Assembly: GCF_900105995.1 (NCBI RefSeq)
Contig: NZ_LT629785.1
Location: forward strand, 2,480,001-2,544,000
Direction of reading: 5' to 3'
DNA from: Pseudomonas pohangensis
Lineage (GTDB): Bacteria; Pseudomonadota; Gammaproteobacteria; Pseudomonadales; Pseudomonadaceae
DNA: 64,000 nt
Made by a program: the position numbers and the translations under genes. Below, piece by piece: positions 17,543 to 27,322 of this stretch (positions within the stretch are counted from its first letter, which is position 1; every line of letters begins with the position of its first letter). Below the pieces are notes generated by a model. The model worked only from the letters and a program-made list of their open reading frames with translations, was not told where the DNA came from and made no database searches.

Positions 17543-18328
17543 CTATAGATCAAGCCCGAAGCGGTCGGCATCCAGATGCGCCGGAAAGCGCTCACGGTAA
17601 GCAGAGAGTGCCGCCGCGTCGAGCGTGGCGCGGAACACGCCGGAACTCTCGCCGGCAGTCAACAACGGCTCACCCTGAAAGTCCAGCACCTGGGTATCAC
17701 CGCTGTAGGCGTGCCCCTTGCCATCCTCGCCGATGCGATTGACCGCCGCCACGTAACACAGGTTCTCGATGGCGCGTGCCGGCAGCAGGCGGTTCCAGTG
17801 CTGACGGCGTGCAGCCGGCCAGTTGGCGGTATACAGCAGCAGATCGGTGCCGCCGGCATCGCGACTCCATACCGGGAAGCGCAGGTCGTAGCAAACCAGC
17901 GGACGCACACGCCAGCCCTTGAGCTCCAGCAGCAGCTGCTGGTCGCCTGCGGCAAAGTGCTTGTGCTCACCGGCCATGCGGAACAGGTGGCGCTTGTCGT
18001 ACCAGGCCAGCGAACCATCCGGCCGCGCCCAGAGGAAGCGGTTGCGGTAACTGCCATCCTCGGCCTGAATGATCAGACTACCCGCGACAACTGCATCCAG
18101 CTGCCTGGCTTGCTCCAGCAGCCACTGGCTGCTCGGCCCGCCCTCGGGTTCCGCAAGCTCGGCCGACTGCATGGAAAAACCGGTAGTGAACATTTCCGGC
18201 AGCACTATAAGGTCAGCGCCCCGCGCCTGCGGCAACAGAGCTTCGAACGCGCTGCGATTGGCCAGAGGATCCTGCCAGACCAGTGCGGTCTGCAGCAGCG
18301 CCAGTTTCAGGTCGGGTTTCTCAGCCAT
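17543..18328 (-). CDS. Nitrilase-family omega-amidase (YafV-like)
   Basis: The 261-residue carbon-nitrogen hydrolase shows the nitrilase Glu-Lys-Cys triad in IVLPEMFTTGFSM (Glu), AWYDKRHLF (Lys) and PLVCYDLRFPVWSRD (Cys). The MFTTGFSM signature is typical of YafV/omega-amidases, which hydrolyse 2-oxoglutaramate and 2-oxosuccinamate. The neighbour upstream on the same strand is a YbdL-like glutamine/methionine transaminase, the known pathway partner: the transaminase makes the 2-oxo-acid amide and this enzyme removes it in methionine salvage. Confidence 0.88.
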   Translation of the reverse strand: MAEKPDLKLALLQTALVWQDPLANRSAFEALLPQARGADLIVLPEMFTTGFSMQSAELAEPEGGPSSQWLLEQARQLDAVVAGSLIIQAEDGSYRNRFLWARPDGSLAWYDKRHLFRMAGEHKHFAAGDQQLLLELKGWRVRPLVCYDLRFPVWSRDAGGTDLLLYTANWPAARRQHWNRLLPARAIENLCYVAAVNRIGEDGKGHAYSGDTQVLDFQGEPLLTAGESSGVFRATLDAAALSAYRERFPAHLDADRFGLDL

Positions 18329-18420
18329 CGTGCCTCCTCAGCAGGCGACTTGTGATAGCGGTGTTGGCCGCGCTTGCTCCCGGCTGCTTTTCGCGGCAGG
18401 ACCGCTGCTACACCAGCTGG

Positions 18421-19572
18421 TTACAACGCCGCGAGCTTTTCGCCCGCCGCGCACAGGGTCTCTTCACGCTTGGCGAAACAGAAGCGTACCAGGCGCATCT
18501 CCGTCGGTGGTTGCTGATAGAACACCGACACCGGAATCGCCGCCACGCCCTTTTCACGGGTCAGCCATTCGGCCATCTGTACATCGTTGAGATCCGGACG
18601 GATGGCTGAATAATCGGCCAGCTGGAAATAGGTGCCCGGCGCCGGAGTAAAGCTGAAGCGTGAAGCGGCCAGCCGCGCGCAGAACAGATCGCGCTTGGCC
18701 TGATAGAAAGCCGGCAGTTCGGCGATATGCTCGGGATGCCCGGCCATGAAGTCGGCCAGCGCATGCTGCAACGGCGTCACCGCGACGAAAGTGACGAACT
18801 GGTGCACCTTGCGCAGCTCGGCTGTGAGTGCCGGCGGTGCCACCACGTAGCCGGTCTTCCAGCCGGTGACGTGATAGGTCTTGCCGAACGAACTGACCAC
18901 AAAGGCCCGCTGATACAGCTCTGCATGGGCCAGCACGCTGGCATGGGCAACGCCGTCAAACACCAGATGCTCGTACACCTCATCACTGATCAGCCAGATA
19001 TCACGCTCGCGGATCAGCGCTGCCAGCTGATCGAGATCGGCCGCTGACAACAATGCACCACTGGGGTTGTGCGGCGAGTTGATCAGAATCAAACGGGTGC
19101 GCGGGGTGATGGCATCGGCCAGACGCTGCCAGTCCACGGCAAAATCCGGCAACTGCAGGGGTACGTGCACACAACGACCACCGGCAAGTTCAACCGCCGG
19201 CTCATAGCTGTCGTAGCAAGGATCGAGCACGATGGCTTCATCACCGGGACGAATCAGCGCCTGTACCGCACAGAAGATCGCCTCGGTAGCACCCGGCACG
19301 ATGGTCACTTCGTTATCGGCATCGACACGGCGGCCATAGAGCCCGGCCACTTTCAGCGCCACCTGTTCACGCAGGCGCGGCAAGCCGGTCATCGGTGCGT
19401 ACTGGTTATGCCCGGCCTGCAGATGTCGCACTGCGGCTTCAAGCAGCGCCGGCGGGCTGGCAAAATCCGGGAAGCCCTGGGACAGGTTGAGTGCGCCGGC
19501 TTCGGCGGCCAGTTGCGACATGCGGGTGAAAATCGTTGTCCCGACATTCGGCAGTTTGCTGATCAGCTGCAT
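18421..19572 (-). CDS. PLP-dependent aminotransferase (YbdL-like methionine/glutamine transaminase)
   Basis: The 383-residue class I/II aminotransferase has the PLP lysine in SSFGKTYHVTGWKTGYVVAP. It also has NSPHNPSGALLS (Asn for the PLP ring) and a C-terminal substrate Arg region (MRLVRFCFAK). N-terminal LSQGFPDFASPPAL is typical of the KAT/YbdL branch. It probably converts methylthio-oxobutyrate to methionine using glutamine; the oxoglutaramate product is then cleaved by the neighbouring omega-amidase. It ends 92 bp before that gene. Confidence 0.87.
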   Translation of the reverse strand: MQLISKLPNVGTTIFTRMSQLAAEAGALNLSQGFPDFASPPALLEAAVRHLQAGHNQYAPMTGLPRLREQVALKVAGLYGRRVDADNEVTIVPGATEAIFCAVQALIRPGDEAIVLDPCYDSYEPAVELAGGRCVHVPLQLPDFAVDWQRLADAITPRTRLILINSPHNPSGALLSAADLDQLAALIRERDIWLISDEVYEHLVFDGVAHASVLAHAELYQRAFVVSSFGKTYHVTGWKTGYVVAPPALTAELRKVHQFVTFVAVTPLQHALADFMAGHPEHIAELPAFYQAKRDLFCARLAASRFSFTPAPGTYFQLADYSAIRPDLNDVQMAEWLTREKGVAAIPVSVFYQQPPTEMRLVRFCFAKREETLCAAGEKLAAL

Positions 19573-19590
19573 GGCGCTCCCCGCTGCGGA

Positions 19591-21069
19591 TTATTTCTTG
19601 TCGCGGCGCTTCTTCTCGGCCTTCTTGTGATGGCTCATCATGCGCCGCTTCTTGTTCACCTGACGGTCGGTAAGGCTGTTCTTTTTGCCTTCATAGGGGT
19701 TCTCCCCACCCTTGTACTCGATGCGCAGCGGCGTGCCGACCAGCTTGAGTACGCGCCGGTAGGTATTTTCCAGATAGCGCGAATAGGACTTGGGGACCGC
19801 CTCCACCTGATTGCCGTGGATCACGATAATCGGCGGGTTGGCACCGCCAAGGTGGGCATAACGCAACTTGATGCGCCGGCTGCCGACCATCGGTGGCTGG
19901 TGCTCCTGCACGGCGTCTTCGAGAATCTGCGTCAGCCGGTTGGTCGGCCAGCGGGTGATTGCCGACTTGAAGGCAGCCTGCACCGACTTGTACAGATGAC
20001 CGACACCGGTGCCATGCTTGGCCGAGATAAAGTGAATGTCGCAGTAGTCGACAAACATCAAGCGCCGCTCCAGCTCGGTCTTCACGTAGTCCTTTTCGCT
20101 GGTCTCCATGCCGTCCCATTTGTTCAGGGCGATGACCAGCGCACGACCGGTTTCCAGCACGAAGCCGAGCAGATTGAGGTCGTGTTCGACCACGCCTTCA
20201 CGGGCATCCATGACGAAAATCACCACGTTGGCGTCCTTGATCGCCTGCAGCGTCTTGACCACCGAGAACTTTTCCACCGCCTCGAAGATCTTGCCGCGGC
20301 GGCGCACACCGGCGGTGTCGATCAGCGTGTACTTTTCCTCATCACGCTCGAACGGAATATAGATACTATCGCGGGTGGTGCCGGGCTGGTCATAGACGAT
20401 GACCCGATCCTCACCCAGCATGCGATTGACCAGCGTCGACTTGCCGACATTCGGGCGGCCGATGATGGCGATCTTGATCCCGTCCTTTTCACTGGGCCCG
20501 GGGATGCGTCTGGCCTCTTCGCCTTCGGCAACGTCCTCCGCTTCCTCGCCTTCGACGAACGCCTCTTCGACCTCATCCTTGGGAAAGATACCCAGCGCCA
20601 CTTCCAGCATGCTGCTGATGCCGCGACCATGGGCCGCCGCGATCGGAATGGCATCGCCCAGGCCGAGCGGGCTGAATTCGGCGCGGGCAATGTCCGGATC
20701 CACCGTATCGACCTTGTTGGCCACCACGAAGCAGCGCTTGTTGCGCTTGCGCAGGTGCTCGCCAATCATCTGGTCGGCGGCGGTCATGCCGGCCCGTGAA
20801 TCGACCATGAACAGCACCGCATCGGCTTCTTCGATAGCCTGCAGGGACTGCTCGGCCATCTTCGCGTCGATACCTTCCTCGTCGCCGGAGATGCCCCCGG
20901 TATCAATGACGATATAGCTGCGCCCTTCCCACTGCGCCTCGCCATACTGACGATCGCGGGTCAGTCCGGCGAACTCGGCAACGATGGCGTCACGGGTTCG
21001 GGTCAGACGATTGAATAGCGTCGACTTGCCGACGTTGGGGCGGCCCACCAGGGCAATTACCGGAACCAT
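19591..21069 (-). CDS. der: Ribosome biogenesis GTPase Der (EngA)
   Basis: The 492-residue double GTPase is required for 50S assembly. Two G domains each carry a P-loop GRPNVGKST (residues ~8 and ~205), DTGG / DTAGV switch regions and NKVD / NKWD specificity motifs. A KH-like C-terminal domain follows, with a basic tail (KKRRMMSHHKKAEKKRRDKK). An acidic linker rich in Glu (VEEAFVEGEEAEDVAEGEEA) separates the G domains, longer than in E. coli. It follows bamB on the same strand, as in other Pseudomonas. Confidence 0.97.
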   Translation of the reverse strand: MVPVIALVGRPNVGKSTLFNRLTRTRDAIVAEFAGLTRDRQYGEAQWEGRSYIVIDTGGISGDEEGIDAKMAEQSLQAIEEADAVLFMVDSRAGMTAADQMIGEHLRKRNKRCFVVANKVDTVDPDIARAEFSPLGLGDAIPIAAAHGRGISSMLEVALGIFPKDEVEEAFVEGEEAEDVAEGEEARRIPGPSEKDGIKIAIIGRPNVGKSTLVNRMLGEDRVIVYDQPGTTRDSIYIPFERDEEKYTLIDTAGVRRRGKIFEAVEKFSVVKTLQAIKDANVVIFVMDAREGVVEHDLNLLGFVLETGRALVIALNKWDGMETSEKDYVKTELERRLMFVDYCDIHFISAKHGTGVGHLYKSVQAAFKSAITRWPTNRLTQILEDAVQEHQPPMVGSRRIKLRYAHLGGANPPIIVIHGNQVEAVPKSYSRYLENTYRRVLKLVGTPLRIEYKGGENPYEGKKNSLTDRQVNKKRRMMSHHKKAEKKRRDKK

Positions 21070-21163
21070 GGGTTCCTCCAGCTGTAAATCAGAAAACGCA
21101 ACGGCCGCTACCAGGGTAGCGGCCGGAACACAAAGGCAACCTGCAGACCACGAAGGTCAACAA

Positions 21164-22315
21164 TTACTTGATGGTATAGGCAACCAGATCGCCACCGTTG
21201 GCGAACACATAAATCCAGTTATCCACCACCAGCGGGCGCACGCGCAGGCCATCACTATCGACCTTTTCGCGCCCGACATACTGGCCATCTGCCTGACTGA
21301 GCAGATGCACATAGCCTTCAAAATCACCGACCGCAACATAATTGGAAATAACCGCCGGCGCTGTCAGCTGCCTGCGCAACAATTGATCATTGCTCCATAA
21401 GGCCGACGAACTGTTCTTGTCGATACCTTCCACGACACCCGAGGCGAGACTCACATAAAGATTGCTGAAGTCCTCACCCAGCCCCACGTAGCTGGAAGAA
21501 TCGCGCTCCCAGACTAACTGGCCACTATCCACATCCAGCCCGGCCATGCGTCCCTGGTAGGTCACTACATAGAGGATGCCGCCATCCAGCAGCAAGCCAC
21601 CGTCGATATCGACAATCCGCTCCAGCTCGGAACGCCCCTTGGGCACGGTCACTTTTTGCTGCCAGACCGGCGAACCGTTCTGTACGTCCAGCGCTATCAC
21701 CTTGCCCGTCGACAGGGCCGCAATGGCCAGAGTACCGGTTACCAAGGGTGCACTGGTACCACGCAAAGTCAGTACCGCCGGGGTGTTATCGGAAATCCAC
21801 AAACGCTTGCCGGTATCGGCATCCAGACCGATAACCCGATCATCCTGGGTCTGCACCACCACCACATTGCCATTGCTGACTGGCGGGGCGAGGACTTCAC
21901 TCGGCACCTTGGCGCTCCAGACCAGTTCGCCGGTATTCGCATCCAGCGCAACGACCTTACCTTTGAGGGTGCCGACGAACAGCAGATTGCCATTCACACT
22001 GATGGCGCCTGTAACCTGATGGTGCAGGTCCTTTTCCCAGATCTTGTCGCCAGTCAGGCGATCAATCGCCATCACTTCGCCATTCAGGTCGGAAGCGAAA
22101 ATGCGGTTGCCATCGATCGCCGGGATCAGCTTGTTGTAGAACTCGCCCTGACCATCACCAACCGAGCGACTCCACTCCTGCTGCAGGCTGGCCTTTTCGG
22201 TGAAATCCGGCAGCGGGGCCGGTTCCAGTTCCTGTTCTTTGCTGCTGCTGCAGCCCACCACCACGGATGCGAGTGTCAGCACCGCTAATGTTTTCCAGCG
22301 CATGGCTTTACTCAT
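21164..22315 (-). CDS. bamB: Outer-membrane protein assembly factor BamB
   Basis: BamB is the beta-propeller lipoprotein of the BAM complex. The start is placed at ATG 22315, overlapping the yfgM stop by 8 bp (GGATGAGTAA); an earlier ATG lacks support. The signal peptide ends in the lipobox SVVVGC, and the mature chain has eight PQQ-like propeller repeats (LTGDKIWEKDL, NTGELVWSAKV, DTGKRLWISDN, QNGSPVWQQKV, DSGQLVWERDS). Translational coupling to yfgM is likely. Confidence 0.95.
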   Translation of the reverse strand: MSKAMRWKTLAVLTLASVVVGCSSSKEQELEPAPLPDFTEKASLQQEWSRSVGDGQGEFYNKLIPAIDGNRIFASDLNGEVMAIDRLTGDKIWEKDLHHQVTGAISVNGNLLFVGTLKGKVVALDANTGELVWSAKVPSEVLAPPVSNGNVVVVQTQDDRVIGLDADTGKRLWISDNTPAVLTLRGTSAPLVTGTLAIAALSTGKVIALDVQNGSPVWQQKVTVPKGRSELERIVDIDGGLLLDGGILYVVTYQGRMAGLDVDSGQLVWERDSSSYVGLGEDFSNLYVSLASGVVEGIDKNSSSALWSNDQLLRRQLTAPAVISNYVAVGDFEGYVHLLSQADGQYVGREKVDSDGLRVRPLVVDNWIYVFANGGDLVAYTIK

Positions 22316-22952
22316 CCTTTTGGGCCAGGTCATCAAGCTTCAATTGCACACTACCTGCAGCGGCATCTGCAGGCAGTGCCTGCTGGGCTTTTTCATAGGC
22401 AGCACGCGCTTCGTCGGTACGTCCCAACTGCACCAGCAAATCACCCTTGAGCTCTTCACGGCCTGCCTGAAATGCCGGCTCAGCCGGGCCATCAAGCAGC
22501 TTCAATGCCTCTTCCGCATTACCCTGCGAGGCCTGTACCCGCGCCAGACGCTGACGGGCCAGCTCTGCCAGGGTAGCGTCTGCCGGCTTCTCGAGTACGC
22601 CTTGCAACTGGATCACGGCATCTTCCGGCTTGCCGGCTTCGACAGCCACCTTGGCCACCAACAGACTGCCGTACTGGGCGTACTGGCTACCGGCAAAATC
22701 TTTCTGCAGATTGCCGGCAAGGGCGGCCACCTGTTGCAGATCGGCCTGGCCATTGTCGGTGATTACACTGTCCAGCAGTTGCTGATAGAGCATCGAAGCG
22801 GTCTGGGCCTGATTGGCCTGATAGTTCTGCCAGCCCTTCCAGCCAAAAATCAGCACCAGCGCCAGAACACAGCCGGTCAGCAGTGGCTTGCCGTTACGCT
22901 GCCACCAGTCGCGGATCATCGCCAGTTCTTCTTCTTCAGTACGCGAGGTCAC
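22308..22952 (-). CDS. yfgM: YfgM-like periplasmic TPR chaperone
   Basis: A GTG start at 22952 is preferred because AGGAG lies 7 bp before it and the protein then begins MTSRTEEEELAMIRDWWQRN like other members. The 214-residue protein has one N-terminal transmembrane segment (PLLTGCVLALVLIFGWKGW) and a periplasmic TPR domain. YfgM associates with SecYEG and PpiD and helps hand outer-membrane proteins on. It is encoded between hisS and bamB as in other gammaproteobacteria. Confidence 0.9.
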   Translation of the reverse strand: MTSRTEEEELAMIRDWWQRNGKPLLTGCVLALVLIFGWKGWQNYQANQAQTASMLYQQLLDSVITDNGQADLQQVAALAGNLQKDFAGSQYAQYGSLLVAKVAVEAGKPEDAVIQLQGVLEKPADATLAELARQRLARVQASQGNAEEALKLLDGPAEPAFQAGREELKGDLLVQLGRTDEARAAYEKAQQALPADAAAGSVQLKLDDLAQKDE

Positions 22953-23040
22953 CCCATTACTCCTATAAATTTCAGCCGGCCGGCTTATTCCGGAACGGAT
23001 AATAACTCGCCAGCCATGCAAACGGCTGACCCGAATACAT

Positions 23041-24330
23041 TCAATGCTGTTTTAAACAGCCGGCCAGATACCCCGGCAAGTCCTGCCAGCTGACTGTTTG
23101 CTGCTGACCTTCGTCACGCAATGGCTTGACCCCCACCACCTGCCGGGCCAGTTCATCTTCCCCCAGCACCAGCGCATAACTGGCGCCGCTTTTATCGGCT
23201 TTCTTCAGCTGGCTCTTGAAACTGCCGGCCCCGGCATTGACCGCCAGGCGCAGACCGGCAACCTCATCGCGGAGCGTTTCAGCCAGCGTCAGTGCAGCCA
23301 GCTCGGCCGCTTCGCCGAAAGCGGCCAGATACACGTCCACTTGCCGCGCCAACTCGGCCGGTACCTTGTCGAGCGTCTCGAGCAGCAGAACCAGGCGTTC
23401 GATGCCCATCGCAAAGCCAACACCGGTGGTCGGCTTGCCACCCATTTGCTCGACCAGGCCATCGTAACGACCGCCAGCACACACTGTGCCCTGCGCACCC
23501 AGCTGGTCGGTTACCCATTCGAATACCGTTTTGCCGTAGTAATCGAGGCCGCGCACCAGTTTCGGATTGATCACGTAGGGAATACCCGCCGCATCCAGCC
23601 GTGCCCGCAGGCCGGCAAAATGCTCGCGGGAATCGTCATCGAGAAAATCCTCAAGTCGTGGCGCATCGACCAGCAAGGCCTGGGTTTGCGGAACCTTGCT
23701 GTCCAGTACCCGGAGCGGATTGCTCAGCAGGCGCCGACGGCTGTCTTCATCCAGCTGCTCACGGCGCGCTTCCAGATAAGTCACCAGGGCATCGCGGTAG
23801 ACGGCCCGCGCAGCAGAGCTGCCCAGGCTATTGAGTTCCAGCGTCACCGCGTCGCGCAAACCCAGCAGACCCCAGAGGCGCCAGGTCAGGACAATCAACT
23901 CGGCATCGATATCCGGGCCGGGCAGATTGAACACCTCTACGCCGATCTGGTGGAACTGCCGGTAACGCCCCTTCTGCGGCCGCTCATGACGAAACATCGG
24001 GCCTATATACCAGAGCTTCTGCACCTGCCCACCGCCGCTGAGACCATGCTCCAGCACGGCCCGCACGCAGCTGGCAGTGCCCTCGGGGCGCAAGGTCAGG
24101 GAGTCGCCATTGCGGTCTTCGAAGGTGTACATCTCCTTCTCGACAATATCCGTCACTTCGCCGATAGAGCGCTTGAACAACTCGGTAAACTCGACGATCG
24201 GCATGCGAATCTGGCGATAGCCATAACTATCCAGCAGACCGGCAACCGTAGCCTCGAAATAGCGCCACAACGGCGTCTGCTCGGGCAGAATGTCATTCAT
24301 GCCACGAATGGCTTGCAGAGACTTGCTCAC
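23041..24330 (-). CDS. hisS: Histidyl-tRNA synthetase
   Basis: The 429-residue class II synthetase charges tRNA-His. Motif 1 region (MNDILPEQTPLWRYFE), motif 2 (YIGPMFRHERPQKGRYRQFHQIGVE), the histidine-specific LVRGLDYYGKTVFEWV and motif 3 (GVGFAMGIERL) are all present. The C-terminal anticodon-binding domain starts at ~residue 335. It lies 88 bp upstream of yfgM and 21 bp after ispG on the same strand. Confidence 0.98.
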   Translation of the reverse strand: MSKSLQAIRGMNDILPEQTPLWRYFEATVAGLLDSYGYRQIRMPIVEFTELFKRSIGEVTDIVEKEMYTFEDRNGDSLTLRPEGTASCVRAVLEHGLSGGGQVQKLWYIGPMFRHERPQKGRYRQFHQIGVEVFNLPGPDIDAELIVLTWRLWGLLGLRDAVTLELNSLGSSAARAVYRDALVTYLEARREQLDEDSRRRLLSNPLRVLDSKVPQTQALLVDAPRLEDFLDDDSREHFAGLRARLDAAGIPYVINPKLVRGLDYYGKTVFEWVTDQLGAQGTVCAGGRYDGLVEQMGGKPTTGVGFAMGIERLVLLLETLDKVPAELARQVDVYLAAFGEAAELAALTLAETLRDEVAGLRLAVNAGAGSFKSQLKKADKSGASYALVLGEDELARQVVGVKPLRDEGQQQTVSWQDLPGYLAGCLKQH

Positions 24331-24351
24331 AACTCTTCCTTAAATATTTGT

Positions 24352-25464
24352 TCAGCTGCGAACAATCAACGCAGCATCGGCAGCAAGTTTCTCCGCGGCC
24401 TTTTGACGAATCAGTTTTTCCAGCTCGGCTGCCAGATTCTCGTTACCGAGCTTGAGTGCCGGCTTGCCATCCAGATAGATCAGGTTGCTTGGCGTACCGC
24501 CGGTCAGGCCGATATGGGCTTCCTTGGCTTCGCCAGGGCCATTGACCACACAACCGATAACAGCCACGTCGAGTGGCACCAGCAAGTCTTCCAGACGCCC
24601 TTCCAGCTCATTCATGGTCTTCACCACATCGAAGTTCTGCCGCGAACAGCTGGGGCAGGCGATGAAGTTGATGCCGCGCGAACGCAAGCGCAGGGACTTG
24701 AGAATGTCGTAACCGACCTTGATCTCTTCCACCGGGTCAGCGGCCAGCGAAATGCGGATGGTATCGCCGATGCCCTCGGCCAGCAGCATGCCCAGGCCTA
24801 CGGCTGACTTCACCGTGCCCGAACGCAAGCCGCCAGCTTCGGTAATGCCCAGGTGCAGCGGCTGTTCAATCTGTGTGGCCAGCAGACGATAGGCAGCGAC
24901 AGCCATAAATACGTCGGAGGCCTTCACACTGACCTTGAAGTCGGGAAAGTTCAGACGATCCAGATGCTCGACATGCCGCAGGGCCGACTCGACCAGTGCT
25001 TCCGGGGTCGGCTCGCCGTATTTTTTCTGCAGGTCCTTTTCCAGCGAACCGGCATTCACCCCGATACGAATGGGTATGCCACGGTCGCGCGCAGCTTCAA
25101 CCACCGCCTTGACCCGATCTTCCCGACCGATATTGCCGGGATTGATACGCAAGCAGTCAACGCCCAGTTCAGCCACGCGCAAGGCTATCTGATAGTCGAA
25201 ATGGATATCGGCAACCAGCGGCACCCGCACCTGCTGCTTGATCTTGCCGAAGGCCTCTGCAGCATCCATGTCCGGTACCGAAACCCTGACGATATCCGCA
25301 CCGGCATCTTCCAGCCGGCGAATCTGTCCGACGGTTGCCGCCACATCACAGGTGTCGGTATTGGTCATGCTCTGCACCGCGATCGGTGCATCACCGCCCA
25401 CAGGAACAGAACCAACCATGATCTGACGGGAAACACGGCGTTTTATCGGGGACTCGCAATGCAT
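24352..25464 (-). CDS. ispG: 4-hydroxy-3-methylbut-2-enyl diphosphate synthase (IspG)
   Basis: The 370-residue enzyme of the non-mevalonate isoprenoid pathway reduces MEcPP to HMBPP using a [4Fe-4S] cluster. The TIM barrel (SMTNTDTCDVAATVGQIRRL; VADIHFDYQIALRVAE) is followed by the cluster domain with three conserved Cys, two in ACPSCSRQNFDV and one in VIGCVVNGPGEAKEA. The order rodZ-ispG-hisS is widely conserved. Being Fe-S dependent, it relies on the isc operon further along. Confidence 0.97.
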   Translation of the reverse strand: MHCESPIKRRVSRQIMVGSVPVGGDAPIAVQSMTNTDTCDVAATVGQIRRLEDAGADIVRVSVPDMDAAEAFGKIKQQVRVPLVADIHFDYQIALRVAELGVDCLRINPGNIGREDRVKAVVEAARDRGIPIRIGVNAGSLEKDLQKKYGEPTPEALVESALRHVEHLDRLNFPDFKVSVKASDVFMAVAAYRLLATQIEQPLHLGITEAGGLRSGTVKSAVGLGMLLAEGIGDTIRISLAADPVEEIKVGYDILKSLRLRSRGINFIACPSCSRQNFDVVKTMNELEGRLEDLLVPLDVAVIGCVVNGPGEAKEAHIGLTGGTPSNLIYLDGKPALKLGNENLAAELEKLIRQKAAEKLAADAALIVRS

Positions 25465-25545
25465 GGTTAGTCAGACTCGATGAAGGTTTTTACGTGATTG
25501 GCCAGCAGCAATCCGCATGCCAGCCCGATTGCCGGCAGGCGGCAG

Positions 25546-26553
25546 CTACTGACCCAGTTTCAGCCGGGCGGTTTCACCGGTGCTGAAGGGCCGGGTATCG
25601 ACCGGCTTGCCGTTGAAACTTACCTCGGCGCCGGAAGCAAAGCCCAGACGCAGCTCCACAGGCAGCTTGGCTACCAACCGGACATCCTCACCCGCGCGCT
25701 TGAGCGAGCTGAGCAACACCTTGCCACTGGCATCGGTAACCTGGGTCCAGCAGTTGGCGGTAAAACGAATGGACAGCAGCCCCTCGCCGGGACCAACCGC
25801 AACCTCGCTTTGCGTTCCCGCAGGCACTTCAGGCGTCGCCGCGGCGACTTCCGGCGCAGCTGCGGGCGGCGCCTCGGCCGCTGGCGGTGGTGGCGCAGCA
25901 GGCGCAACGGCGGCAGTTGCAGTCACTTCCGGCGCGGCAGGAGCCTCGGCTAGCGCAGCCGGCACACTGTCAGTGCCGGTTGCAACCGCGGCCTGTTCGG
26001 GAGCCGGTGTCGCAATTTCTTCCTGGGCCACCTCGACAGCCTGATCCTCCGGCTCGAGTGGATGAATCTGTGTAGTTCCATCCGCGCTTTCGACTTCGAC
26101 CTGCTGAATCCCGCGGACCGCTACCAGTTCGTCGTTATCTGCAGCGCGATCCTGCCACCACAGGAAACCGGCCAGAATCAGCAGTGTCAGCACAGCAAGG
26201 CTCAGCATGCGCAAGAGGCCATGGGAAACCCTTGCAGGCTCCTCGACCCGGCCAAGACTGTGCACGCTGCTGCCCAGGGCGTCGCTGCCGGTAGCCTGAT
26301 CATATTCACGCACCAGCAATTCCTGGTCCATGCCCAGCAGCTTGGCGTAGGCACGAATATAGCCACGCGCAAAGGTATGCCCGGGCAGGCGATCAAATGC
26401 GCCCGACTCCAGGTTCTGCAAGACGCTGTTCGGCAGATGCAGCGCAGTAGCTACATCGCCAAGAGACATGTTGCGCAGCTCGCGAGCTTTACGCAGGGTT
26501 TCGCCTGGCTGGCCGTGTATCGCCTGCCCGGCTTCAGATTGCTCGGCTGTCAT
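25546..26553 (-). CDS. rodZ: RodZ cytoskeletal protein
   Basis: RodZ couples MreB to the elongation machinery for rod shape. The 335-residue protein has a cytoplasmic helix-turn-helix of Cro type (LRKARELRNMSLGDVATALH, AFDRLPGHTFARGYIRAYAK). A transmembrane helix follows (LLRMLSLAVLTLLILAGFLW). Next is an Ala/Pro-rich periplasmic linker (residues ~185-255, low complexity), then the DUF4115 domain (LLSIRFTANCWTQVTDASGK; LRLGFASGAEVSFNGKPV). Its ATG overlaps the pilF stop by 4 bp (ATGA), implying coupling. Confidence 0.95.
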   Translation of the reverse strand: MTAEQSEAGQAIHGQPGETLRKARELRNMSLGDVATALHLPNSVLQNLESGAFDRLPGHTFARGYIRAYAKLLGMDQELLVREYDQATGSDALGSSVHSLGRVEEPARVSHGLLRMLSLAVLTLLILAGFLWWQDRAADNDELVAVRGIQQVEVESADGTTQIHPLEPEDQAVEVAQEEIATPAPEQAAVATGTDSVPAALAEAPAAPEVTATAAVAPAAPPPPAAEAPPAAAPEVAAATPEVPAGTQSEVAVGPGEGLLSIRFTANCWTQVTDASGKVLLSSLKRAGEDVRLVAKLPVELRLGFASGAEVSFNGKPVDTRPFSTGETARLKLGQ

Positions 26554-27311
26554 TTTTTCTCCAACAGATACTGCTGATACTCCGGTGATGCCGGGTATAG
26601 ACGTTTTAGCTGCAGGGCATCGCTCGCGGCAACATCGCGCTGCTCGAAAATCACGGCCAGACGAATGCCCAGCAACAGGCTGCGTGCATTCGAATCACCT
26701 ACTTTGGTGAAACGGGTGTAGAAATCACGCGCCGGGACGTACTCTTTGGCCTCATAGGCCAGAATGCCTGACTCAAGCAGGGAGGTCGGCTGGGTAGGAT
26801 CCAGCCGCAGTGCCTTCTGGAAGTAATGCCTGGCTTTGTCGGGCTGATTCATTTTCAGCGCCGTCAGTCCGAGGTTTTCAAAAACCCGGGAGCGGCCCGG
26901 GTACATGGTGTCTTCCCCGGCCTTCTGAAAATACTCACTGGCTTCTTCATAGCGTTTCTGGTCGTACAGAAAACTGCCGTAGTTGTTCAGAATCCGCGTT
27001 GAGCCATCACTTTCCGATAATGCGCGCCGGTAATATTTTTCCGCCAGCTCGGGTTCCATTTCAATCTGGAACACCATTGCCAGAGCGGCATTGGCATCGG
27101 CATTGGAAGGGTCCAGATCAAGGGCGTTTTTCAGGGGTGTCTTGGCACGCTCGGTGGCGCCTTGCTGCAGATAGCCGACACCCAGCTGCACATAAGCATC
27201 AACGGCCTTGGCCCGCCCGTCCTTGGTGTCCAGTGGATTGGTGTCGCCGGTGGTCACACAACCCGACAGGAAACCGGCAAAGATCAGAAAAATTGCAGCA
27301 CGCAAGCTCAT
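26550..27311 (-). CDS. pilF: Type IV pilus biogenesis lipoprotein PilF (PilW)
   Basis: The 253-residue protein has a lipobox (FAGFLSGC) and about six TPR units (YVQLGVGYLQQGATERAKTP; AALAMVFQIEMEPELAEKYY; NNYGSFLYDQKRYEEASEYF). PilF is the pilotin that brings the PilQ secretin to the outer membrane and promotes its multimerisation. The rlmN-pilF-rodZ order is that of Pseudomonas. Confidence 0.95.
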   Translation of the reverse strand: MSLRAAIFLIFAGFLSGCVTTGDTNPLDTKDGRAKAVDAYVQLGVGYLQQGATERAKTPLKNALDLDPSNADANAALAMVFQIEMEPELAEKYYRRALSESDGSTRILNNYGSFLYDQKRYEEASEYFQKAGEDTMYPGRSRVFENLGLTALKMNQPDKARHYFQKALRLDPTQPTSLLESGILAYEAKEYVPARDFYTRFTKVGDSNARSLLLGIRLAVIFEQRDVAASDALQLKRLYPASPEYQQYLLEKK

Positions 27312-27322
27312 TCATGCACTCC

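Noticed and set aside
19069..20799. A 576-codon open frame on the plus strand opposite the aminotransferase and der genes
   Set aside because: It is a codon-bias shadow: der and the aminotransferase on the other strand have complete conserved motifs, and the frame has no recognisable protein or ribosome site.
23098..24807. A 569-codon open frame on the plus strand opposite hisS and ispG
   Set aside because: Same reason; hisS and ispG are unmistakable on the minus strand.
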